Shown: positions 1-8,803 of the stretch, in pieces
Layout: each line of letters opens with the position of its first letter
How positions within the stretch are numbered: position 1 is the stretch's first letter
DNA from: Marivita sp041725935
GTDB taxonomy: Bacteria > Pseudomonadota > Alphaproteobacteria > Rhodobacterales > Rhodobacteraceae
Length of the DNA: 64,000 nt
Reading direction: 5' to 3'
Assembly: GCA_041725935.1 (NCBI GenBank)
Contig: JBGRQD010000001.1
Coordinates: 333,294-397,293, forward strand
The notes under the pieces: model-generated
The model's input: the letters and a program-made list of their open reading frames with translations, nothing else
What the model was told of the DNA's origin: nothing
The model's database searches: none
Position numbers and translations under genes: made by a program

Positions 1-1
1 C

Positions 2-610
2 GCAAGCCTTCTGGCCCTGTCGCTGACCCTGCCCGGTCTGGTGGTGGCCGAGCCCAGCTATCACCGCGTGATCGACGTGGCAGCGAATGACACGCTGAAC
101 GTGCGGGCCGAGCCGTCAGCCAGCAGCGCCGATATCGGCGATCTGGCCCATGATGCGCGGCAGGTCGAGGTGTTCGAGTTCGATCCCACAGGCTATTGGG
201 CGCGCATCGCTCTGAATGAACGTGACGGCTGGGTCGCGACGCGCTTTCTGACCCGCGACGATGTTGCCACCTTGGGCGAGACCACGATCCCACAGGGCCT
301 CATCTGCGGCGGCACCGAACCGTTCTGGGCTTTGGGACTTTATGGCGAGGATGCGCGCTATTCGCACCCCACCGATGGCGATACCGATTTCGGCTATGAG
401 ACCCTCATGATCGCAGAAGGCCGACTAGGCAGCCCTGCCCTTGTCATGCTGGCGACCGAAGACGACACCGTGATCGAGGCGACACTCGCCGGCGCATCCT
501 GCACTGACGGGATGAGCGACCGGTCCTATGGCTGGACGATCACGCTGCAACGCATCGCTCTTGGGGAACGGCGCTTTCTGTCCGGCTGCTGTCACCTGCC
601 GCGGGACTAG
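2..610 (+). CDS. Secreted SH3-domain / COG3650-type protein (5' truncated)
   Basis: The frame is open from the window edge and the first ~15 residues are a hydrophobic signal-peptide core ending near VVAEP, so the true start lies upstream. A bacterial SH3 (SH3b) domain follows (NVRAEPSASS ... GWVATRFL), then a second domain with a CGGTEPFW motif as in COG3650-type proteins, often found in periplasmic or lipoprotein contexts. SH3b domains usually bind peptidoglycan or peptides. No enzymatic residues are recognised. The stop is 5 bases before the downstream EamA gene, so the two may be co-transcribed. Confidence 0.75.
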   Translation, partial: ASLLALSLTLPGLVVAEPSYHRVIDVAANDTLNVRAEPSASSADIGDLAHDARQVEVFEFDPTGYWARIALNERDGWVATRFLTRDDVATLGETTIPQGLICGGTEPFWALGLYGEDARYSHPTDGDTDFGYETLMIAEGRLGSPALVMLATEDDTVIEATLAGASCTDGMSDRSYGWTITLQRIALGERRFLSGCCHLPRD

Positions 611-615
611 GCAAC

Positions 616-1512
616 ATGTCCCAGCAGCCAAACACCGGGGGCGTCTTGGTCCCCCTGTCCCCGACAATCCGCGCCTGCCTCTGGATGATCGGGGCAATCG
701 TGTCCTTCACGTCGATGGCCATCGCGGGTCGTGCGGTCAGCCTCGATCTCGATACGTTCGAGATCATGATGTACCGCAGCCTGATTGGCGTGGTCATCGT
801 GGTCAGCGTCGCCACCGTCGCAGGTACGCTTCACCAGGTGCGCGCGCAAAAGCTGGGTCTGCATTTCGTCCGCAATATCAGCCACTTCGCGGGTCAGAAT
901 CTGTGGTTCTACTCAATCACGGTGATCCCGCTGGCGCAGGTTTTCGCGCTTGAGTTCACCTCACCGCTCTGGGTGATGCTGCTGGCCCCGTTCGTGCTGG
1001 GCGAACGTTTGACCAGGACGCAAGTAATCGCGGCGGTGATCGGCTTTGTCGGCATCCTGATCGTCACCCGGCCCAGCCCCGAGACCTTTCACATCGGATT
1101 GGTGACTGCGGCGATGGCCGCAATAGGCTTTGCCGGATCGGCGGTGTTCACCCGGAGGCTGACCCGGACCGAAACGATCACCTGCATCCTCTTTTACCTG
1201 ACGGTCATGCAGGCCCTCATGGGCATCGCCTTTGCCGGGTTTGACGGCGACATCGCGCTGCCGACAGCCGCCAACATACCTTGGGTGGTGGTGATCGCGG
1301 TGGCCGGTCTGGTGGCGCATTTCTGCCTGACCACCGCGCTGTCGCTGGCTCCCGCGACGATCGTCATGCCCATCGACTTTGCCCGCTTGCCGGTCATCGC
1401 CATCGTCGGAATGCTGATCTACGCAGAACCACTGGACCCGTTTGTCCTGCTCGGAGCCGTCCTGATCTTTGGTGCGAATTACTTCAACATCTGGTCATCC
1501 ACCCGTACGTAA
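616..1512 (+). CDS. DMT-superfamily (EamA) transporter
   Basis: 298 residues with about ten hydrophobic segments arranged as two EamA repeats (roughly residues 18-150 and 160-295), the normal size and layout of drug/metabolite exporters in the inner membrane. The AxxQVFALEFTSPLW segment and the GERLTRTQ loop are typical of the roseobacter members of the family. The substrate cannot be read from the sequence. It starts 5 bases after the SH3 protein. The ATG at 616 is the first plausible start and leaves a short cytoplasmic N-terminus. Confidence 0.85.
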   Translation: MSQQPNTGGVLVPLSPTIRACLWMIGAIVSFTSMAIAGRAVSLDLDTFEIMMYRSLIGVVIVVSVATVAGTLHQVRAQKLGLHFVRNISHFAGQNLWFYSITVIPLAQVFALEFTSPLWVMLLAPFVLGERLTRTQVIAAVIGFVGILIVTRPSPETFHIGLVTAAMAAIGFAGSAVFTRRLTRTETITCILFYLTVMQALMGIAFAGFDGDIALPTAANIPWVVVIAVAGLVAHFCLTTALSLAPATIVMPIDFARLPVIAIVGMLIYAEPLDPFVLLGAVLIFGANYFNIWSSTRT

Positions 1513-1551
1513 CGGGAATGTGACGCTACGGCACAAACCGTGTGCTGACGT

Positions 1552-1569
1552 ATGGTCAAAATTGACCAT
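1552..1569. promoter_or_regulatory. Perfect palindrome upstream of the FadL-like gene
   Basis: ATGGTCAAAATTGACCAT is an 8-bp inverted repeat around an AA centre, 65 bases before the ATG of the outer membrane protein. The TGGTC...GACCA half-sites resemble those of GntR/FadR-type operators, but the half-site spacing is longer than in the E. coli FadR site. It is a candidate operator; the regulator is unknown. Confidence 0.5.
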
Positions 1570-1633
1570 TCCTTAGGCAGATGGGTACGCAAATTGCAGG
1601 GAGCTCCAGACACATCCAAGGGAAGAGGGACAG

Positions 1634-2959
1634 ATGACACGATTGATGACAAGCGCAATGGCGCTTGCCGTTGCAGCAGGCACGGCACAGGCAGGGGGCA
1701 TCGAGCGCTCCAACAATGATTACGGGTTTCTGTTCACTCAGAACGACCAGCTTCAGCTCAGCTTTTCGCGCGTGATGCCCGAACTTTCGGGCACGTATAC
1801 ACCGGAGCTCACAGCGGCGGGCGGCGGTGAAAGCGACACCGGCAACATGCTGAAAGATTACAATAATTACAGCCTCGCCTACAAGAATGACATCAATGAA
1901 AAACTGACCTTCGGGATCTACGTGAACAACCCCTACGGTGCGGGCGCGGATTACACCCAAGGCATCTATTCCGGGCTGTCCGCCGATTGGGACAGCGACC
2001 AGATCGCGCTTGTTGGCAAATACCGAGTCGGCGACCGTGTGTCGGTCTTTGGCGGCGCGCGCTATGTCGAAAGTCAGGCGGAGATCACCATCCCCGATCT
2101 TCTGGTGCGCAGCGCGGTCGGCCGCAATGCACAGGGCATAGGCGCACGGGCGCAGGCCTTGGGTGCCGAGGCACAGGCGCTTGGCGCGCAGGCACAGGCG
2201 GCAGGGGCCGCAGGTGATCTTGCCACGGCTCAGGAGCTGGGCGCTCAGGCGCAGGCGCTTGGTGCGCAGGCACAGACGCTTGGGGCCCGCGCGCAGACAT
2301 TGGGCGCTGCGGCTCAGGATTTTGGCACCTCGATGGAATACAACGCCAGCGGTCGCCGGGTTGGTGACTGGGGCGCGATCCTTGGCGTGGCTTACGAAAT
2401 TCCAGATATCGCGCTGCGCGTCGCGCTCTCGTGGCAAAGCGAGATCACCCACACGTTCAGCACCGGCGAAACCCTTGCGGGTCTTGGCATCGACGCGACG
2501 GGCGGCGACACCAAGGTGACCATGCCGCAGGCCGTGGCTCTGGATTTTCAGACGGGCATCGCTCCGGGCACCCTGCTCTTCGGTCAGGTCAAATGGGTCG
2601 AATGGTCGAAATGGGAGGTCCGCACCCCCGAATACGAAGGTGTGACCGGCGGCAATGTGACCAGCTTTGAAAACGACCGCACCACATGGAAACTCGGCGT
2701 TGGACGCGCCTTCACAGAAGAGCTTTCGGGCTTTGTGCAGGTGTCGTACGAGGCGCAGAACGGCGATGTCGTGTCACGCCTTGCCCCGCGCGACGGCTTT
2801 GTCAGCCTTGGCGTCGGCGGACAGTACAAGATGGACAACATGACCTTCCGCGGCGGGCTCGAATACGCGTGGATCGGCGAAGCCGAAGATGCCTCCGGCG
2901 TCAAGTTCGACGACAACACAGCGTTAGGCGTCGGCCTGTCCCTGACCGTCGATTTCTGA
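1634..2959 (+). CDS. OmpP1/FadL-family outer membrane transport protein
   Basis: 441 residues. The signal peptide ends near AQA-GG (about residue 20), then a beta-rich protein ends in a final strand (GVGLSLTVDF) with terminal Phe, the usual sign for outer membrane insertion. FadL-family barrels admit long-chain fatty acids or aromatic hydrocarbons. Residues 171-231 are an Ala/Gln/Gly heptad repeat (AxAQxLG, about eight copies) inserted in the barrel; it would be a long helix and is not part of E. coli FadL. GAGGGAC precedes the ATG. A perfect palindrome lies upstream and a terminator directly follows, so this looks monocistronic. Confidence 0.85.
   Translation: MTRLMTSAMALAVAAGTAQAGGIERSNNDYGFLFTQNDQLQLSFSRVMPELSGTYTPELTAAGGGESDTGNMLKDYNNYSLAYKNDINEKLTFGIYVNNPYGAGADYTQGIYSGLSADWDSDQIALVGKYRVGDRVSVFGGARYVESQAEITIPDLLVRSAVGRNAQGIGARAQALGAEAQALGAQAQAAGAAGDLATAQELGAQAQALGAQAQTLGARAQTLGAAAQDFGTSMEYNASGRRVGDWGAILGVAYEIPDIALRVALSWQSEITHTFSTGETLAGLGIDATGGDTKVTMPQAVALDFQTGIAPGTLLFGQVKWVEWSKWEVRTPEYEGVTGGNVTSFENDRTTWKLGVGRAFTEELSGFVQVSYEAQNGDVVSRLAPRDGFVSLGVGGQYKMDNMTFRGGLEYAWIGEAEDASGVKFDDNTALGVGLSLTVDF
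2144..2326 (+). repeat. In-frame heptad repeat inside the FadL-like gene
   Basis: About eight 21-base units encode variants of A-x-A-Q-x-L-G, broken once by a longer unit (AAGDLATAQELG). The DNA copies differ at third positions, so the repeat is old enough to have diverged at silent sites while the peptide pattern was kept. A regular seven-residue Ala/Leu spacing suggests an amphipathic helix or coiled coil. Confidence 0.8.
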
Positions 2960-2977
2960 TCGACCCGTTTCACAAGC

Positions 2978-3006
2978 ACCCCGCCGGATCACCTTCGGCG
3001 GGGTTT
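2978..3006 (+). terminator. Intrinsic terminator after the FadL-like gene
   Basis: A 9-bp stem, ACCCCGCCG with CGGCGGGGT, encloses a 9-base loop and is followed by TT. It starts 19 bases after the FadL-like stop codon. The T-run is short but the stem is strong. Confidence 0.7.
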
Positions 3007-3093
3007 GCCGTTCCCCGACCCCACATCCGTTTGACGCCCCCGCACGGCACCGTTACTTCCAAGCGACGGGTTTTGTGACATGGAACAGCGCAA

Positions 3094-3960
3094 ATGATCT
3101 ACACTTCCGCACGGGACTGGCTGGACGCACCGCACAAGCGGGTTGTGCTGTTTGCCATGTCGGGCCTCGGCAAGACCCATCTCTCGACCCTGCTGCGCGA
3201 CACCGGCGACTGGTTTCACTACTCGATCGATTACCGGATCGGCACCCGCTACATGGGTGAATACATCGCCGACAATGCCAAGCGCGAGGCGATGAAAGTG
3301 CCGTTCCTGCGGGATCTGCTGATGTCGGATTCGATCTATATCGGATCAAACCTCACCTTCGACAATCTGGCCCCCGTCTCGGCTTATCTTGGCAAACCGG
3401 GCGATCCGGCGCGCGGCGGCATGCCCATCGACGAATACCGCAAGCGGCAGGACCAGTTCCGCCGCGCCGAAATGGCGGCGCTTCTGGACACCGGCTATTT
3501 CATCGACCGCTCCATCGATATTTATGGCTATCCGCATTTCATCTGCGACACTGGCGGGTCGATCTGCGAATGGGTTGATCCCGCCGATCCGCATGACCCG
3601 ATCATGACCGAACTGTCGAAACACGCGCTTCTGGTCTGGATCAAGGGCGATGCCGCCCACACGCAGGACCTGATCCGCCGCTTCGACAAGGCCCCCAAGC
3701 CAATGGCGTACCAGCCCGAGTTCCTGACCCGTGTCTGGAGCCAATATCTAAGCGAAAACAACATGCAGGCCGACGATGTTGATCCGGACACCTTCATCCG
3801 CTGGACCTATGCGCAAGCCCTTGCGCACCGCCAGCCCCGCTACCAGATGATGGCGGAACAATGGGGCGTCACGATCGACGCCCATGACCTGATGGCCGAC
3901 GCCACGCCGCAGACTTTCGATGCGCTGATCGCCACCGCGCTAGAGCAGAAAAGACCGTAA
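3094..3960 (+). CDS. P-loop ATPase/kinase-like protein of unknown role
   Basis: 288 residues. A short Walker-A-like loop, GLGKTH, lies at residues 24-29 right after a hydrophobic strand (VVLFAMS). The rest matches no family I can name; sequences of this kind are widely annotated simply as ATPase in Rhodobacterales. Charged patches such as YRKRQDQFRRAE could form a lid. The gene ends 3 bases before metA, suggesting co-transcription, but a role in methionine synthesis cannot be inferred from that alone. Confidence 0.7.
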   Translation: MIYTSARDWLDAPHKRVVLFAMSGLGKTHLSTLLRDTGDWFHYSIDYRIGTRYMGEYIADNAKREAMKVPFLRDLLMSDSIYIGSNLTFDNLAPVSAYLGKPGDPARGGMPIDEYRKRQDQFRRAEMAALLDTGYFIDRSIDIYGYPHFICDTGGSICEWVDPADPHDPIMTELSKHALLVWIKGDAAHTQDLIRRFDKAPKPMAYQPEFLTRVWSQYLSENNMQADDVDPDTFIRWTYAQALAHRQPRYQMMAEQWGVTIDAHDLMADATPQTFDALIATALEQKRP

Positions 3961-3963
3961 GAC

Positions 3964-4908
3964 ATGCCGATCAAACTGCCCGACAACCTGCCCGCCTATG
4001 ACGTGCTCAAGCGCGAAGGCATCATGGTCATTCCCGATGAACTGGCCAGCCAGCAGGACATCCGCCCGCTGCGCATCGCGCTGCTGAACCTGATGCCCAA
4101 GAAGATCCAGACCGAGAACCAGTTTGCCCGGCTGATCGGCGCCACGCCGCTGCAGATCGAATTCAACCTGATCCGCATGACCGAGCATCAGACCAAGAAC
4201 ACCGCCGCCGAACATATGGAAAGCTTCTATCGTCCCTTTGCCGAGGTGGCCGACAGCGGAGAAAAATTCGACGGGCTCATCATCACTGGTGCACCGATTG
4301 AACATTTGCCTTTTCAGGAAGTGACTTACTGGGATGAGCTCACGCAGGTGATGAACTGGACCCAGACCCATGTGCACTCCACCTTCGGCGTGTGCTGGGG
4401 CGGCATGGCGATGATCAACCACTTCCACGGCGTGCCCAAGATCGCGCTGCCGCACAAGGCGTTCGGCTGTATCCGGCACCGCAACCTCGTGCCCGCCTCA
4501 CCCTATCTGCGCGGCTTTTCCGACGACATGGTGATCCCGGTCAGCCGCTGGACAGAGATTCGCCGCGAAGACGTCGAACAGGCAGGCCTACCGATCCTGA
4601 TCGACAGCACCGAGACCGGTCCATGTCTTGTCGAGGACCCCGCCCACCGCGCGCTCTATGTGTTCAACCATTTCGAATATGACAGCAACACGCTCAAGGA
4701 CGAATACGACCGCGATGTGGAGGCCGGTACTCCGATCAACGTGCCCGCGAATTACTATCCCGACAACGATCCCGGCCAGCCGCCTCAGAACCGGTGGCGC
4801 AGTCACGCGCATCTTCTCTATGGCAACTGGGTGTCAGAGATCTACCTGACAACTCCGTTCGATATCGAGCAGATCGGCGCGGCGAGCACGGATCTGCGCA
4901 ACAGCTAG
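3964..4908 (+). CDS. metA: Homoserine O-acyltransferase MetA, predicted acetyl-CoA type
   Basis: 314 residues, full length for MetA, which acylates L-homoserine in the cytoplasm as the first committed step to methionine. The nucleophile Cys is in FGVCWGGMAM and the His/Glu pair in FNHFEYD. The specificity position, Gly111 in E. coli MetA (succinyl-CoA) and Glu in the acetyl-CoA enzyme of Bacillus cereus, is Glu here (ITGAPIEHL, about residue 113), so acetyl-CoA is the likely donor despite the common succinyltransferase label. It lies 3 bases after the P-loop gene. No riboswitch was found in front of the pair. Confidence 0.93.
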   Translation: MPIKLPDNLPAYDVLKREGIMVIPDELASQQDIRPLRIALLNLMPKKIQTENQFARLIGATPLQIEFNLIRMTEHQTKNTAAEHMESFYRPFAEVADSGEKFDGLIITGAPIEHLPFQEVTYWDELTQVMNWTQTHVHSTFGVCWGGMAMINHFHGVPKIALPHKAFGCIRHRNLVPASPYLRGFSDDMVIPVSRWTEIRREDVEQAGLPILIDSTETGPCLVEDPAHRALYVFNHFEYDSNTLKDEYDRDVEAGTPINVPANYYPDNDPGQPPQNRWRSHAHLLYGNWVSEIYLTTPFDIEQIGAASTDLRNS

Positions 4909-4917
4909 GAGGCCGTT

Positions 4918-5871
4918 TTGGCGCTAAAGGGATTGGGAGTGCTGCTGGGCTGTGCGGCCGCACTGGTGCTGACGACGGCCTGCACGGCCTCGTACCGCGA
5001 AGACCTTGCCGAACAGCGGTTCCCGCCCGAGGGCGCGTTTCTGACCGTCAACGGCACGCAGGTGCATTACGTCACCAAGGGCACGGGACCGGACATCGTC
5101 CTGATCCACGGGGCCAGTGGCAACCTGCGTGATTTCACCTTCTCGCTTGTCGACAAGCTGGCCGACCGTTACCGCGTCACCGCATTTGATCGCCCCGGTC
5201 TTGGCTATACCGAGCGGGTCAATCCCGAGGGCACGACACTGATCGAACAGGCGGCCCTGCTTGCGGATGCATCTGACCAACTTGGCCTGCAAAAACCGAT
5301 GGTTCTGGGTCAAAGCTACGGTGGCGCTGTTGCACTGGCCTGGGCGGTGGAACGGCCCGACAGCCTGTCCGCGCTGATCCTGCTCGCCGCTGCTTCAAAC
5401 CCTTGGAGCAGCGATCTCGACCTCTTCTACAAAGTCACCTCCAGCGAGTTGGGCGCTGCCACAGTTGTGCCCATGCTCACGGCATTTGTACCGAACCCCG
5501 TGGTCGATGCGGCCATCGAAGGCGTCTTTGCACCGCAGGAGGAACCCGAAGGCTACGCGGACCATATCGGCGCGCCTCTGACCCTGCGCCGGCAGACCCT
5601 GCGCGCCAACGCCAAACAGCGCGCGAACCTGCTGGACGAGATCAAGCGCCTGCACACCCGCTACGGCGTCATCGACGTGCCGACCGAGATCGTACATGGC
5701 GATGCGGACACCACCGTGGGCCTGTCGATCCACTCGATCCCCCTGTCCAGGCAGATCAAGGGCGCCAACCTGACCGTTCTCGAAGGCATCGGCCACATGC
5801 CGCATCACGCCGCCGAGCCCGAGGTCATCGACGCCATCGACCGCGCGGCGCAACGTGCGGGTTTGCGTTAA
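4918..5871 (+). CDS. Alpha/beta-hydrolase lipoprotein
   Basis: 317 residues from a TTG start preceded by AGGAGG at the metA stop. The N-terminus is a lipoprotein signal with lipobox LTTAC (Cys22), so the enzyme should be membrane-anchored outside the cytoplasm. The alpha/beta-hydrolase fold is shown by the oxyanion strand VLIHGASGN, nucleophile elbow GQSYGG (Ser133), an acid in HGDADTTV and a His in GIGHMPHH. Substrate is unknown (esterase or peptidase likely). It lies 9 bases after metA. Confidence 0.85.
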   Translation: MALKGLGVLLGCAAALVLTTACTASYREDLAEQRFPPEGAFLTVNGTQVHYVTKGTGPDIVLIHGASGNLRDFTFSLVDKLADRYRVTAFDRPGLGYTERVNPEGTTLIEQAALLADASDQLGLQKPMVLGQSYGGAVALAWAVERPDSLSALILLAAASNPWSSDLDLFYKVTSSELGAATVVPMLTAFVPNPVVDAAIEGVFAPQEEPEGYADHIGAPLTLRRQTLRANAKQRANLLDEIKRLHTRYGVIDVPTEIVHGDADTTVGLSIHSIPLSRQIKGANLTVLEGIGHMPHHAAEPEVIDAIDRAAQRAGLR

Positions 5872-5922
5872 TCGCATTAACATCCCATATTCAGATCAAA
5901 CGGATGACAGAAAGGGCCCGGT

Positions 5923-6792
5923 ATGGACCTTCCCTTTGAGGGTGCAATCAGCGCCTTTTTCAAAAACGACGCGCCGGAAGACATTCGCAATGCCATCAAG
6001 CGCGCGGACAAGGACGATATCATCAACCCGGATTTCCCCTATTCCGAACGCATGCCCCGCAAAGCCTATGACAAGGAACTGGCCGCCCTTCAGATCGAAC
6101 TGGTCAAGATGAAGACATGGGCGCGCGAGACCGGCGCGCGCGTCGCCATCGTGTTCGAAGGTCGGGACGCCGCCGGAAAAGGTGGCACGATCAAACGCTT
6201 CCGGGAAAATCTTAACCCGCGTGGCGCACGTGTTGTGGCACTTTCCAAACCGTCGGACGTCGAAGCGACGCAATGGTATTTCCAGCGCTATATCGACCAT
6301 CTGCCCGCAGCTGGCGAAATCGCGTTCTATGACCGAAGCTGGTACAATCGCGGGGTGGTCGAACATGTTTTCGGCTTCTGCACCCCCGAGCAGCGCATGC
6401 ACTTCTTCCGCCAAACCCCTGATTTTGAGAAGATGTTGGTTGACGATGGCATCCACCTTTTCAAGATCTGGCTCAACGTCGGACGTGCCGAACAGCTGCG
6501 CCGCTTTCTGGAACGCGAAAAAGACCCGCTAAAGCAATGGAAACTCAGCTGGATCGACGTTGAAGGCCTCAAGAAATGGCAGGCTTATAGCGACGCCATT
6601 CAGGAAACTCTGACCAAGACCCACAGCGACCACGCGCCCTGGACCATCGTGCGCTCCGACGACAAGCGTCGTGCCCGGATCAACGCCATCCGCAGCGTCC
6701 TGACGCAGCTCGACTATTCCCGAAAGGATGCCAAGGCCTTGGGGCAGGTCGATCCCAAGGTGTGCGGCGGTCCGGACATCTGGGATGCCTAA
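5923..6792 (+). CDS. ppk2: Polyphosphate kinase 2
   Basis: 289 residues, normal for single-domain PPK2, which transfers phosphate between polyphosphate and nucleotides. The Walker A loop is GRDAAGKGG (about residues 80-88), Walker B is YDRSWYNRG, and the lid arginines lie in the RFLEREKDP helix. The C-terminus (WSWID-like KLSWIDVE, then SDDKRRARINAIR) is also characteristic. Direction (polyP synthesis or NDP phosphorylation) cannot be told. It overlaps the TetR gene start by 8 bases, implying translational coupling. Confidence 0.93.
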   Translation: MDLPFEGAISAFFKNDAPEDIRNAIKRADKDDIINPDFPYSERMPRKAYDKELAALQIELVKMKTWARETGARVAIVFEGRDAAGKGGTIKRFRENLNPRGARVVALSKPSDVEATQWYFQRYIDHLPAAGEIAFYDRSWYNRGVVEHVFGFCTPEQRMHFFRQTPDFEKMLVDDGIHLFKIWLNVGRAEQLRRFLEREKDPLKQWKLSWIDVEGLKKWQAYSDAIQETLTKTHSDHAPWTIVRSDDKRRARINAIRSVLTQLDYSRKDAKALGQVDPKVCGGPDIWDA

Positions 6793-7402
6793 ACGGGGCT
6801 ACCATCACGGCAATCTGCGGCAGGCCCTTGTCGATGCCGCGCTCGAGCTGATCACCGAAAAGGGCCCGACAGGGTTCACCCTGTCCGAGGCCGCGAAACA
6901 GGCGGGCGTGACCCCCGCCGCCGTGTACCGGCATTTCGAGGGCCGCGAAGACCTGATCGCCGAAGCAGCACTTCAGGGCTACGAGGTATTCGCCGATGTG
7001 ATGCAATACGCCTATGACAGCGGCCAACCCTCGGCGCTTGCCGCGTTCGAGGCGACGGGCCGCGCCTACCTCGCCTTTGCCCGCAAATATCCCGGCCATT
7101 ACATCGCGATGTTCGAAAGCGGTATCTCGGTGAACCGCACGCCCGATCTTGCCGCAGTGTCCGCCCGCGCCCGCGCCGTGCTGGAACGCGCCGCCGAGGA
7201 CCTGTCGCAACATATCCCGCCGGAAAAACGCCCTCCCGCCTCGATGTTCTCGGCCCATATCTGGGCGATGAGCCACGGTGTCGTGGAACTGTTTGCCCGC
7301 AACTCCCCCGGCACTGCATCCCCTTTTCCGCCGGAACAGCTTTTGGAAAGCGGCATCGGCATCTACCTGCGCGGATTGGGCCTGCTTCCGGCGGATCAGT
7401 GA
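6785..7402 (+). CDS. TetR/AcrR-family transcriptional regulator
   Basis: 205 residues from the ATG at 6785, which overlaps the ppk2 stop; an upstream in-frame ATG lies inside ppk2 and is less likely. The N-terminal helix-turn-helix is clear (RQALVDAALELITEKGPTGFTLSEAAKQAGVTPAAVYRHF in pieces, about residues 10-50) and is followed by a WHG-type ligand-binding C-terminal domain (LGRP/FAxxxPGHY region, SHGVVELFAR). It probably controls its own cluster including ppk2, but no operator was identified. Confidence 0.88.
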   Translation: MPKRGYHHGNLRQALVDAALELITEKGPTGFTLSEAAKQAGVTPAAVYRHFEGREDLIAEAALQGYEVFADVMQYAYDSGQPSALAAFEATGRAYLAFARKYPGHYIAMFESGISVNRTPDLAAVSARARAVLERAAEDLSQHIPPEKRPPASMFSAHIWAMSHGVVELFARNSPGTASPFPPEQLLESGIGIYLRGLGLLPADQ

Positions 7403-7429
7403 CGTGACAAACACCGCGCGACGGATTAC

Positions 7430-8803
7430 ATGCCTCCCATGACACAGGAACTTCATATCGTCGGCGGCGGCATGGCCGGATCCGAGGCCGCTTGGCAGGC
7501 CGCAAACCGGGGCATTTCCGTGGTGATCCACGAGATGCGCCCCAAGGTCGAAACCTTCGCGCACAAGACCGGCGATCTGGGCGAGATGGTGTGCTCCAAC
7601 TCCTTCCGCTCGGACGATCACGAACAGAACGCCGTGGGCCTTCTGCATTGGGAGATGCGCGAAGCGGGCGGACTGATCATAACCACCGCGCATCAGCACC
7701 GCCTGCCCGCAGGTGGGGCTCTGGCCGTCGACCGTGACGCGTTCAGCGCGGCGATCACCGCCCGGCTGCATGCACATCCAAACATCCGTGTAAGCCACGA
7801 GGAAGTAACGGAATTGCCGGATGACGACCACTGGATTTTCGCCACCGGCCCGCTGACCAGCGCCGCCTTGGGACAGGCGATCCAGCGCGAAACCGGGACC
7901 GACCGGCTCGCCTTTTTTGACGCCATCGCGCCCATCGTCTATTTCGACAGCATCGACATGTCCAAGGCCTGGCTGCAATCGCGCTACGACAAGGGCGAGA
8001 CCGAAGAGGAACAGCGCGCCTATATCAATTGCCCGATGAACAAGGCGCAGTATGACGCGTTCATCGACGCGCTGCTGGCTGCCGACAAGACCGAGTTCCA
8101 CGAAGGTGAGACCGCAGGCTATTTCGACGGCTGCCTGCCCATCGAGGTGATGTCCGAACGCGGTCGCGAAACCCTGCGCCACGGGCCGATGAAACCCGTG
8201 GGCCTCACCAACCCGCACCAACCGGATGTCAAACCCTGGGCGGTGGTTCAGCTGCGCCGCGACAATGCGCTGGGCACGCTCTACAACATTGTCGGCTTCC
8301 AGACCAAGATGAAGTACGGCGCACAAGCCGATGTTTTCAGGATGATTCCCGGGTTGGAGAATGCCAGCTTTGCCCGCTTAGGCGGCATCCACCGCAACAC
8401 ATTCCTCAACAGCCCGACGCTGCTCGATGACCAGATGCGCCTGCGCTCGAAACCGAATATCCGCTTTGCCGGTCAGGTCACCGGTGTCGAAGGCTATGTC
8501 GAATCTTCTGCGATGGGCCTACTGGCCGGTCGCATGGCCGCAGCCGAGATGACCGGCGCGCCACTGCCCACCGTGCCACAGGACAGCGCCCATGGCGCGC
8601 TCATCCATCACATCACGGGTGGAGCCGAGGCAAAGACCTTCCAGCCGATGAACGTCAATTTCGGCCTGTTCCGCCCCGTCGACGGGCTCAAGGGTGGCAG
8701 GCGCGGCCGCAAGGACCGCTACAAGGCCTATACCGACCGCGCCAAGGGCGCATGGTCCGACTGGCTCGCGGCACAGGAGCCCATCCAATCCGCAGCGGAA
8801 TAG
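7430..8803 (+). CDS. trmFO: tRNA (uracil-54-C5)-methyltransferase, folate/FAD type, TrmFO
   Basis: 457 residues from ATG 7430 (a second in-frame ATG at 7439 would give 454). TrmFO makes ribothymidine-54 in tRNA using methylene-tetrahydrofolate and FADH2. Seen: the FAD-binding GGGMAGSEAA at the N-terminus, VIHEMRP, the CSNSFRSDD and YFDGCLPIEVMSERGRETLR blocks with the conserved cysteines, and the FAGQVTGVEGYVES block. The stop overlaps the gluQ start by one base, linking two tRNA-modification genes. Confidence 0.95.
   Translation: MPPMTQELHIVGGGMAGSEAAWQAANRGISVVIHEMRPKVETFAHKTGDLGEMVCSNSFRSDDHEQNAVGLLHWEMREAGGLIITTAHQHRLPAGGALAVDRDAFSAAITARLHAHPNIRVSHEEVTELPDDDHWIFATGPLTSAALGQAIQRETGTDRLAFFDAIAPIVYFDSIDMSKAWLQSRYDKGETEEEQRAYINCPMNKAQYDAFIDALLAADKTEFHEGETAGYFDGCLPIEVMSERGRETLRHGPMKPVGLTNPHQPDVKPWAVVQLRRDNALGTLYNIVGFQTKMKYGAQADVFRMIPGLENASFARLGGIHRNTFLNSPTLLDDQMRLRSKPNIRFAGQVTGVEGYVESSAMGLLAGRMAAAEMTGAPLPTVPQDSAHGALIHHITGGAEAKTFQPMNVNFGLFRPVDGLKGGRRGRKDRYKAYTDRAKGAWSDWLAAQEPIQSAAE

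Noticed and set aside
3007..3093. SAM-II riboswitch upstream of the metA operon
   Set aside because: I could not find the conserved SAM-II core in this 87-base leader; a covariance-model search would be decisive.
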